From Taudactylus pleione (lineage: Eukaryota > Chordata > Amphibia > Anura > Myobatrachidae), in the NCBI GenBank assembly GCA_031769625.1, contig JAUIMM010002005.1, forward strand, positions 1 through 64,000: a stretch of 64,000 bases of DNA, read 5' to 3'. Numbering within the stretch: position 1 is the first letter of the stretch; the number at the start of each line of letters is the position of its first letter. The position numbers and the translations under genes were made by a program. The notes below the pieces were generated by a model, which saw only the letters and a program-made list of their open reading frames with translations, was not told the origin of the DNA and did not search any database. This document shows, in pieces, positions 53,138 to 64,000 of the stretch.

Positions 53138-56100
53138 TTCACTAAACTCTGGTTTTTGCACTACTTCATAAAACTCTCATTTTCACACTGCTCCATAAAA
53201 CTCTGGTTTTTGCACTGCTTCACTAAACTCTGGTTTTTGCAATGCTCTACACATTTCTAATTTTCGCACTGCTTCACAAAACTCTGGTTTTCGTACTGCT
53301 TCACTAAACTCTGGTTTTTACACTGCTTCACAAAACTGGTTCTTGCACTGCTTCAAAAATCTCATTTTCGCACTGCTCCACAAAACTCTGGTTTTTGCAC
53401 TCCTTCATAAAACTCTCATTTTCACACTGCTCCATAAAACTCTGGTTTTTGCACTGCTTCACTAAACTCTGGTTTTTGCAATGCTCTACACATTTCTAAT
53501 TTTCGCACTGCTTCACAAAACTCTGGTTTTCGTACTGCTTCACTAAACTCTGGTTTTTACACTGCTTCACAAAACTGGTTCTTGCACTGCTTCAAAAATC
53601 TCATTTTCGCACTGCTCCACAAAACTCTGGTTTTTGCACTGCTCCACAAAACTCTGGTTTTCGCACTACATCACTAAACTATGGCTTTTGCACTGCTCCA
53701 CAAATCTCTCGTTTTCGCACTGCTTCACAAAACTCTAGCTTCTACATTGCTCCACCAATCTCTAGAACTCCCTCATTATGCTCCTCTCCTCTCTTTGGCC
53801 TGGGCAAACTTTTGCTCCTCCGCAGACGCTGCTATAGTGCTTTGCAAACCTATGCTAGGAAATCTATGTCCGCTTGCACAAATTAAAGCACACAACATGA
53901 CAAAAACTGATTAAACACTGCACATTGGATGTTTTACGTTTCATATATTTTCGCACTGCTCTATATAACTAGGATTTTGCACGGCTCCACAAAACACGGA
54001 TTTTTGCACGGCTCCACAAAACTTGGGTTTCTGCACTGCTGGTTTTTGCACTGCTTCACAATCTCTTGTTTTTGCACTACTTCACTAAACTCTGGTTTTT
54101 GCGCTGCTCCACACATTTCTCAAGTTTGCGCTGCTCCACAAATTTCTCAATTTTGCACTGCTTCACTAAACTCTGGTTTTTGCACTGCTTCACTAAACTC
54201 TGGTTTTTGCGCTGCTCCACAAATTTCTCAATTTTGCACTGCTTCACTAAACTCTGGTTTTTGCACTGCTTCACTAAACTCTGGTTTTTGCGCTGCTCCA
54301 CAAATTTCTCAATTTTGCACTGCTCCACAAAACTCTGGTTTTTGCACTGTTCCACAAATCTCTTGTTTTCGCACTGCTTCACAAAACTCTAGCTTTTACA
54401 TTGCTCCACCAATCTCTAGAACTCCCTCATTATGCTCCTCTCCTCTCTTTGGCCTGGGCAAACTTTTGCTCTTCCGCAGACGCTGCTATAGTGCTTTGCA
54501 AACCTATGCTAGGAAATCTATGTCTGCTTGCACAAATTAAAGCACACAACATGACAAAAACTGATTAAACACTGCACATTGGATGTTTTACGTTTCATAT
54601 ATTTTCGCACTGCTCTATATAACTAGGATTTTGCACAGCTCCACAAAACTCGGATTTTTGCACGGCTCCACAAAAGTTGGGTTTCTGCACTGCTGGTTTT
54701 TGCACTGCTTCACAATCTCTTGTTTTTGCACTACTTCACTAAACTCTGGTTTTTGCACTTCTTCACAAAACTGTTTTTTGCGCTGTTCCACAAAACTCTG
54801 GTTTTTGCACTACTTCACTAAACTATGGCTTTTGCACTGCTCCACAAATCTCTCGTTTTCGCACTGCTTCACAAAACTCTGGTTTTTGCACTACTTCACT
54901 AAACTCTGGTTTTTGCGCTGCTCCACAAATTTCTCAATTTTGCACTGCTTCACTAAACTCTGGTTTTTGCACTGCCTCACTAAACTCTGGTTTTTGCACT
55001 GCTTCAAAAATCTCATTTTCGCACTGCTCCACAAAACTCTGGTTTTTGCACTGTTCTACAGATCACTTATTTTCGCACTGCTCCCCAAAACTCTGGTTTT
55101 CGCACTACATCACTAAACTATGGCTTTTGCACTGCTCCACAAATCTCTCGTTTTCGCACTGCTTCACAAAACTCTAGCTTCTACATTGCTCCACCAATCT
55201 CTAGAACTCCCTCATTATGCTCCTCTTCTCTCTTTGGCCTGGGCAAACTTTTGCTCCTCCGCAGACGCTGCTATAGTGCTTTGCAAACCTATGCTAGGAA
55301 ATCTATGTCCGCTTGCACAAATTAAAGCACACAACATGACAAAAACTGATTAAACACTGCACATTGGATGTTTTACGTTTCATATATTTTCGCACTGCTC
55401 TATATAACTAGGATTTTGCATGGCTCCACAAAACACGTATTTTTGCACGGCTCCACAAAACTTGGGTTTCTGCACTGCTGGTTTTTGCACTGCTTCACAA
55501 TCTCTTGTTTTTGCACTACTTCACAAAACTCTGGTTTTTGCGCTGCTCCACAAATTTCTCAATTTTGCACTGCTTCACTAAACTCTGGTTTTTGCACTGC
55601 TTCACTAAACTCTGGTTTTTGCGCTGCTCCACAAATTTCTCAATTTTGCACTGCTCCACAAAACTCTGTTTTTTGCACTGCTCCACAAATCTCTTGTTTT
55701 CGCACTGCTTCACAAAACTCTAGCTTCTACATTGCTCCACCAATCTCTAGAACTCCCTCATTATGCTCCTCTCCTCTCTTTGGCCTGGGCAAACTTTTGC
55801 TCTTCCGCAGACGCTGCTATAGTGCTTTGCAAACCTATGCTAGGAAATCTATGTCCGCTTGCACAAATTAAAGCACACAACATGACAAAAACTGATTAAA
55901 CACTGCACATTGGATGTTTTACGTTTCATATATTTTCGCACTGCTCTATATAACTAGGATTTTGCACAGCTCCACAAAACTCGGATTTTTGCACGGCTCC
56001 ACAAAACTTGGGTTTCTGCACTGCTGGTTTTTGCACTGCTTCACAATCTCTTGTTTTTGCACTACTTCACTAAACTCTGGTTTTTGCACTGCTTCACAAA

Positions 56101-59100
56101 ACTCTGTTTTTTGCGCTGTTCCACAAAACTCTGGTTTTTGCACTACTTCACTAAACTATGGCTTTTGCACTGCTCCACAAATCTCTCGTTTTCGCACTGC
56201 TTCACAAAACTCTGGTTTTTGCACTACTTCACTAAACTCTGGTTTTTGCGCTGCTCCACAAATTTCTCAATTTTGCACTGCTTCACTAAACTCTGGTTTT
56301 TGCACTGCCTCACTAAACTCTGGTTTTTGCACTGCTTCAAAAATCTCATTTTCGCACTGCTCCACAAAACTCTGGTTTTTGCACTGTTCTACAGATCACT
56401 CATTTTCGCACTGCTCCCCAAAACTATGGTTTTCGCACTACATCACTAAACTATGGCTTTTGCACTGCTCCACAAATCTCTCGTTTTCGCACTGCTTCAC
56501 AAAACTCTAGCTTCTACATTGCTCCACCAATCTCTAGAACTCCCTCATTATGCTCCTCTCCTCTCTTTGGCCTGGGCAAACTTTTGCTCCTCCGCAGACG
56601 CTGCTATAGTGCTTTGCAAACCTATGCTAGGAAATCTATGTCCGCTTGCACAAATTAAAGCACACAACATGACAAAAACTGATTAAACATTGCACATTGG
56701 ATGTTTTATGTTTCATATATTTTCGCACTGCTCTATATAATTAGGATTTTGCACGGCTCCACAAAACACGGATTTTTGCATGGCTCCACAAAACTTGGGT
56801 TTCTGCACTGCTGGTTTTTGCACTGCTTCACAATCTCTTGTTTTTGCACTACTTCACTAAACTCTGGTTTTTGCGCTGCTCCACAAATTTCTCAATTTTG
56901 CACTGCTTCACTAAACTCTGGTTTTTGCACTGCTTCACTAAACTCTGGTTTTTGCGCTGTTCCACAAATTTCTCAATTTTGCACTGCTTCACTAAACTCT
57001 GGTTTTTGCACTACTTCACTAAACTCTGGTTTTTGCGCTGCTCCACAAATTTCTTGTTTTCGCACTGCTTCACAAAACTCTAGCTTCTACATTGCTCCAC
57101 CAATCTCTAGAACTCCCTCATTATGCTCCTCTCCTCTCTTTGGCCTGGGCAAACTTTTGCTCTTCCGCAGACGCTGCTATAGTGCTTTGCAAACCTATGC
57201 TAGGAAATCTATGTCCGCTTGCACAAATTAAAGCACACAACATGACAAAAACTGATTAAACATTGCACATTGGATGTTTTATGTTTCATATATTTTCGCA
57301 CTGCTCTATATAATTAGGATTTTGCACGGCTCCACAAAACACGGATTTTTGCACGGCTCCACAAAACTTGGGTTTCTGCACTGCTGGTTTTTGCACTGCT
57401 TCACAATCTCTTGTTTTTGCACTACTTCACTAAACTCTGGTTTTTGCGCTGCTCCACACATTTCTCAAGTTTGCACTGCTCCACAAAACTCTGGTTTTTG
57501 CACTACTTCACTAAACTCTGTTTTTTGCGCTGCTCCACAAATTTCTCAATTTTGCACTGCTTCACTAAACTCTGGTTTTTGCACTACTTCACTAAACTCT
57601 GGTTTTTGCGCTGCTCCACAAATTTCTCAATTTTGCACTGCTTCACTAAACTCTGGTTTTTGCACTGTTCCACAGATCTTTAATTTTCGCACTGCTCCAC
57701 AAAACTCTGGCTTTTGCACTACTTCACAAAACTTTTTTTGCACTGCTTCAGAAATCTCTCATTTTCGTACTGCTCCACAAAAGTCTGGTTTTTGCACTAC
57801 TTCACAACACTGGATTTTGCACTGCTTCAGAAATCTCTCATTTTTGCACTGCTCCACAAAACTTTGGTTTTTGCACTACTTCACTAAACTCTGGTATTTG
57901 CGCTGCTCCACAAATTTCTCAACTTTGCACAGCTTCACTAAACTCTGGTTTTTGCACTACTTCACTAAACTCTGGTTTTTGCGCTGCTCCACAAATTTCT
58001 CAATTTTGCACTGCTTCACTAAACTCTGGTTTTTGCACTGCCTCACTAAACTCTGGTTTTTGCACTGCTTCAAAAATCTCATTTTCGCACTGCTCCACAA
58101 AACTCTGGTTTTTGCACTGTTCTACAGATCACTCATTTTCGCACTGCTCCCCAAAACTATGGTTTTCGCACTACATCACTAAACTATGGCTTTTGCACTG
58201 CTCCACAAATCTCTCGTTTTCGCACTGCTTCACAAAACTCTAGCTTCTACATTGCTCCACCAATCTCTAGAACTCCCTCATTATGCTCCTCTCCTCTCTT
58301 TGGCCTGGGCAAACTTTTGCTCCTCCGCAGACGCTGCTATAGTGCTTTGCAAACCTATGCTAGGAAATCTATGTCCGCTTGCACAAATTAAAGCACACAA
58401 CATGACAAAAACTGATTAAACATTGCACATTGGATGTTTTATGTTTCATATATTTTCGCACTGCTCTATATAATTAGGATTTTGCACGGCTCCACAAAAC
58501 ACGGATTTTTGCATGGCTCCACAAAACTTGGGTTTCTGCACTGCTGGTTTTTGCACTGCTTCACAATCTCTTGTTTTTGCACTACTTCACTAAACTCTGG
58601 TTTTTGCGCTGCTCCACAAATTTCTCAATTTTGCACTGCTTCACTAAACTCTGGTTTTTGCACTGCTTCACTAAACTCTGGTTTTTGCGCTGTTCCACAA
58701 ATTTCTCAATTTTGCACTGCTTCACTAAACTCTGGTTTTTGCACTACTTCACTAAACTCTGGTTTTTGCGCTGCTCCACAAATTTCTTGTTTTCGCACTG
58801 CTTCACAAAACTCTAGCTTCTACATTGCTCCACCAATCTCTAGAACTCCCTCATTATGCTCCTCTCCTCTCTTTGGCCTGGGCAAACTTTTGCTCTTCCG
58901 CAGACGCTGCTATAGTGCTTTGCAAACCTATGCTAGGAAATCTATGTCCGCTTGCACAAATTAAAGCACACAACATGACAAAAACTGATTAAACATTGCA
59001 CATTGGATGTTTTATGTTTCATATATTTTCGCACTGCTCTATATAATTAGGATTTTGCACGGCTCCACAAAACACGGATTTTTGCACGGCTCCACAAAAC

Positions 59101-59935
59101 TTGGGTTTCTGCACTGCTGGTTTTTGCACTGCTTCACAATCTCTTGTTTTTGCACTACTTCACTAAACTCTGGTTTTTGCGCTGCTCCACACATTTCTCA
59201 AGTTTGCACTGCTCCACAAAACTCTGGTTTTTGCACTACTTCACTAAACTCTGTTTTTTGCGCTGCTCCACAAATTTCTCAATTTTGCACTGCTTCACTA
59301 AACTCTGGTTTTTGCACTACTTCACTAAACTCTGGTTTTTGCGCTGCTCCACAAATTTCTCAATTTTGCACTGCTTCACTAAACTCTGGTTTTTGCACTG
59401 TTCCACAGATCTTTAATTTTCGCACTGCTCCACAAAACTCTGGCTTTTGCACTACTTCACAAAACTTTTTTTGCACTGCTTCAGAAATCTCTCATTTTCG
59501 TACTGCTCCACAAAAGTCTGGTTTTTGCACTACTTCACAACACTGGATTTTGCACTGCTTCAGAAATCTCTCATTTTTGCACTGCTCCACAAAACTTTGG
59601 TTTTTGCACTACTTCACTAAACTCTGGTATTTGCGCTGCTCCACAAATTTCTCAACTTTGCACAGCTTCACTAAACTCTGGTTTTTGCACTACTTCACTA
59701 AACTCTGGTATTTGCGCTGCTCCACAAATTTTTCAATTTTGCACAGCTTCACTAAACTCTGGTTTTTGCACTACTTCACTAAACTCTGGTATTTGCGCTG
59801 CTCCACAAATTTCTCAACTTTGCACAGCTTCACTAAACTCTGATTTTTGCACTACTTCACTGAACTCTGGTATTTGCACTGCTCCATAATTCTCTCGTTT
59901 TCGCACAGCTTCGCTAAACTCTGGATATTTATTTT
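53138..59935 (+). repeat. 27-bp minisatellite in higher-order repeats
   Basis: Arrays of 27-bp-scale units (TTTTTGCACTGCTTCACTAA, with ACTCTGG, TTTCTCAAT and similar ends) alternate with a non-repeat block of about 200 bp containing CTTTGGCCTGGGCAAACTTT and GCAGACGCTGCTATAGTGCT. Blocks, tracked by their ATGTTTTA(C/T)GTTTCATAT, recur at about 53929, 54583, 55368, 55914, 56701, 57274, 58434 and 59007. Short intervals (546-654) alternate with long ones (785-1160). 56453-58185 and 58186 onward form a recent 1733-bp duplication. Frames up to 302 residues are repeat artefacts. Confidence 0.95.
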
Positions 59936-60330
59936 CCAGTGAGATGAAATTGTGGTGTTGTTGAAGTCTCAAAATAATTCTAAGCAGGAGAATGATAACT
60001 GATCTGGAGTTAAGTGCACCACAGATAAACTAGTAATTCAACATATAACAATAAGATGTGATTAGAAGTTACATGGTGGAGTATTATCATAGACGAGGAC
60101 TGTCACTTGTCAGCCGTACAATGGGCATTAATGAGGTAATCCGTATTTATCCATGTAACGATGCAACACAAGAAGCTGAAATAGCTGAGATTTGGGATGC
60201 AGATAAGAAAACTGTTGGACAGCTCACCATAGAATAACAGCAAGAAAGGGGAACAGCCTAGAGTCACTGTGGTTTCCATCACTAATGTGACAAAATAGCA
60301 AAGGTCACAAGGACCCCACTGAATTCAGTG
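59936..60330. other. unassigned spacer between two arrays
   Basis: About 395 bp of ordinary-looking DNA; no element or gene recognised. Confidence 0.5.
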
Positions 60331-63300
60331 TAGCTCATTATTAGTACTATCATTAGCTCATTATTAGTACTATCATTGGCTCATTATTAGTACTATCATT
60401 GGCTCATTATTAGTACTATCATTGGCTCATTATTAGTACTATCATTGGCTCATTATTAGTACTATCATTGGCTCATTATTAGTACTATCATTGGCTCATT
60501 ATTAGCACTATCATTGGCTCATTATTAGCCCTATCATTGGCTCATTATTAGTACTATCATTGGCTCATTATTAGTACTATCATTGGCTCATTATTAGTAC
60601 TATCATTGGCTCATTATTAGCACTATCATTGGCTCATTATTAGTACTATCATTGGCTCATTATTAGTACTATCATTAGCTCATTATTAGTACTATCATTG
60701 GCTCATTATTAGTACTATCATTAGCTCATTATTAGTACTATCATTGGCTCATTATTAGTACTATCATTGGCTCATTATTAGTACTATCATTAGCTCATTA
60801 TTAGTACTATCATTGGCTCATTATTAGTACTATCATTGGCTCATTATTAGTACTATCATTGGCTCATTATTAGTACTATCATTGGCTCATTATTAGCACT
60901 ATCATTGGCTCATTATTAGTACTATCATTGGCTCATTATTAGTACTATCATTGGCTCATTATTAGTACTATCATTGGCTCATTATTAGTACTATCATTGG
61001 CTCATTATTAGTACTATCATTGGCTCATTATTAGTACTATCATTGGCTCATTATTAGTACTATCATTGGCTCATTATTAGTACTATCATTGGCTCATTAT
61101 TAGTACTATCATTGGCTCATTATTAGCCCTATCATTGGCTCATTATTAGTACTATCATTGGCTCATTATTAGTACTATCATTGGCTCATTATTAGCCCTA
61201 TCATTGGCTCATTATTAGTACTATCATTGGCTCATTATTAGTACTATCATTAGCTCATTATTAGTACTATCATTGGCTCATTATTAGTACTATCATTGGC
61301 TCATTATTAGTACTATCATTGGCTCATTATTAGTACTATCATTGGCTCATTATTAGTACTATCATTGGCTCATTATTAGTACTATCATTGGCTCATTATT
61401 AGTACTATCATTGGCTCATTATTAGTACTATCATTGGCTCATTATTAGTACTATCATTGGCTCATTATTAGTACTATCATTGGCTCATTATTAGTACTAT
61501 CATTGGCTCATTATTAGTACTATCATTGGCTCATTATTAGTACTATCATTGGCTCATTATTAGTACTATCATTGGCTCATTATTAGCACTATCATTGGCT
61601 CATTATTAGCACTATCATTGGCTCATTATTAGTACTATCATTGGCTCATTATTAGTACTATCATTGGCTCATTATTAGTACTATCATTGGCTCATTATTA
61701 GTACTATCATTGGCTCATTATTAGTACTATCATTGGCTCATTATTAGTACTATCATTGGCTCATTATTAGTACTATCATTGGCTCATTATTAGCCCTATC
61801 ATTGGCTCATTATTAGTACTATCATTGGCTCATTATTAGTACTATCATTGGCTCATTATTAGTACTATCATTGGCTCATTATTAGTACTATCATTGGCTC
61901 ATTATTAGTACTATCATTGGCTCATTATTAGTACTATCATTGGCTCATTATTAGTACTATCATTGGCTCATTATTAGTACTATCATTGGCTCATTATTAG
62001 CCCTATCATTGGCTCATTATTAGCACTATCATTGGCTCATTATTAGTACTATCATTGGCTCATTATTAGCACTATCATTGGCTCATTATTAGCACTATCA
62101 TTGGCTCATTATTAGCCCTATCATTGGCTCATTATTAGTACTATCATTGGCTCATTATTAGTACTATCATTGGCTCATTATTAGCACTATCATTGGCTCA
62201 TTATTAGCCCTATCATTGGCTCATTATTAGCCCTATCATTGGCTCATTATTAGTACTATCATTGGCTCATTATTAGTACTATCATTGGCTCATTATTAGC
62301 ACTATCATTGGCTCATTATTAGTACTATCATTGGCTCATTATTAGTACTATCATTGGCTCATTATTAGTACTATCATTGGCTCATTATTAGTACTATCAT
62401 TGGCTCATTATTAGTACTATCATTGGCTCATTATTAGTACTATCATTGGCTCATTATTAGCACTATCATTGGCTCATTATTAGCACTATCATTGGCTCAT
62501 TATTAGTACTATCATTGGCTCATTATTAGCACTATCATTGGCTCATTATTAGCACTATCATTGGCTCATTATTAGTACTATCATTGGCTCATTATTAGCA
62601 CTATCATTGGCTCATTATTAGCACTATCATTGGCTCATTATTAGTACTATCATTGGCTCATTATTAGCACTATCATTGGCTCATTATTAGCCCTATCATT
62701 GGCTCATTATTAGCACTATCATTGGCTCATTATTAGCCCTATCATTGGCTCATTATTAGCCCTATCATTGGCTCATTATTAGCCCTATCATTGGCTCATT
62801 ATTAGCACTATCATTGGCTCATTATTAGCCCTATCATTGGCTCATTATTAGCACTATCATTGGCTCATTATTAGCACTATCATTGGCTCATTATTAGTAC
62901 TATCATTGGCTCATTATTAGTACTATCATTGGCTCATTATTAGTACTATCATTGGCTCATTATTAGTACTATCATTGGCTCATTATTAGTACTATCATTG
63001 GCTCATTATTAGTACTATCATTGGCTCATTATTAGTACTATCATTGGCTCATTATTAGTACTATCATTGGCTCATTATTAGTACTATCATTGGCTCATTA
63101 TTAGTACTATCATTGGCTCATTATTAGTACTATCATTGGCTCATTATTAGTACTATCATTGGCTCATTATTAGTACTATCATTGGCTCATTATTAGTACT
63201 ATCATTGGCTCATTATTAGTACTATCATTGGCTCATTATTAGTACTATCATTGGCTCATTATTAGTACTATCATTGGCTCATTATTAGTACTATCATTGG

Positions 63301-64000
63301 CTCATTATTAGTACTATCATTGGCTCATTATTAGTACTATCATTGGCTCATTATTAGTACTATCATTGGCTCATTATTAGTACTATCATTGGCTCATTAT
63401 TAGTACTATCATTGGCTCATTATTAGTACATCAGGCTCATTATTAGTACTATCATTGGCTCATTATTAGTACTATCATTGGCTCATTATTAGTACTATCA
63501 TTGGCTCATTATTAGTACTATCATTGGCTCATTATTAGTACTATCATTGGCTCATTATTAGTACTATCATTGGCTCATTATTAGTACTATCATTGGCTCA
63601 TTATTAGTACTATCATTGGCTCATTATTAGTACTATCATTGGCTCATTATTAGTACTATCATTGGCTCATTATTAGTACTATCATTGGCTCATTATTAGT
63701 ACTATCATTGGCTCATTATTAGTACTATCATTGGCTCATTATTAGTACTATCATTGGCTCATTATTAGTACTATCATTGGCTCATTATTAGTACTATCAT
63801 TGGCTCATTATTAGTACTATCATTGGCTCATTATTAGTACTATCATTGGCTCATTATTAGTACTATCATTGGCTCATTATTAGTACTATCATTGGCTCAT
63901 TATTAGTACTATCATTGGCTCATTATTAGTACTATCATTGGCTCATTATTAGTACTATCATTGGCTCATTATTAGTACTATCATTGGCTCATTATTAGTA
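60331..64000. repeat. 23-bp minisatellite, about 159 units, continues past the window
   Basis: The unit is GGCTCATTATTAGTACTATC plus ATT. Three main variants differ at the middle: AGTACT, AGCACT, AGCCCT; a few early units have AGCTC for GGCTC. Variants GCACT and GCCCT are scattered from about 60500 and densest at about 61980-62880; from about 62890 to 64000 essentially every unit is GTACT except a 3-bp-shortened one near 63427. No CpG; frames are closed by TAG in the unit. The right end is outside the window. Confidence 0.97.

Noticed and set aside
57274..58182. A 302-residue open frame, the longest in the window, as a protein gene
   Set aside because: It is a run of FLHCFTKLW-like nonamers set by a 27-bp tandem repeat, copied in parallel blocks, with no conserved domain and overlapping open frames.
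60331..64000. CRISPR array or bacterial repeat
   Set aside because: Units of 23 bp abut with no spacers; the setting is vertebrate repeat DNA.

Overview
This window looks like non-genic DNA from a large, repeat-rich vertebrate genome, most likely a frog. I see no convincing host exon, no functional RNA gene and no prokaryotic gene organisation. The amphibian call is an inference from the mix of dense short terminal-inverted-repeat (TIR) elements, tRNA-headed SINEs with a vertebrate-type core, hAT, mariner and Penelope-like remnants, and very long minisatellites. It is not proven. Nearly every long open frame here is an artefact of a tandem repeat whose unit length is a multiple of three, or whose unit lacks stop codons.

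Layout. 0-11 kb: a 51-bp minisatellite, a chain-of-hairpins element (1077-1589), a G-rich hAT-like element, a second hairpin-chain family (4181-4587), and a dead mariner (5837-7421) interrupted by a solo LTR with a clean 5-bp target duplication. There follow a telomere-like CCCTAA MITE and a palindromic MITE carrying X-box/CCAAT motifs. 11-14.1 kb: a TIR element whose interior has grown into a 62-bp minisatellite, itself interrupted by a hAT MITE with an 8-bp duplication. 14.4-18 kb: TIR elements sharing GGGCCTGATTCA ends, one carrying an 861-bp insertion with terminal direct repeats and a 15-bp duplication. 18-37 kb: minisatellites, SINEs, nested foldbacks and hAT/Harbinger-like MITEs, separated by unassigned AT-rich DNA. 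39.2-41.8 kb: a second, independent expansion of the same 62-bp minisatellite. 42.5-51 kb: a SINE split by a MITE, a hAT nested within a hAT, the second copy of the hairpin-chain element, and a cluster of GGGCCTGATTCA elements. 51.5-59.9 kb: a 27-bp minisatellite in higher-order repeats, holding a Penelope-like insertion with long inverted ends. 60.3-64 kb: a 23-bp minisatellite that runs off the window.

The most notable signal is the hairpin-chain architecture. The two copies of one element (1077 and 45307) differ at several stem positions, yet both members of the base pair changed together. A second family (around 10.2, 31.2 and 39.0 kb) shows the same thing. Several minisatellites also appear to have grown from inside such elements, and at 11-14 kb the array ends in an inverted unit, as expected if it grew from one arm of an ancestral stem. 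No genes cooperate here; the window records transposition, nesting and tandem amplification.
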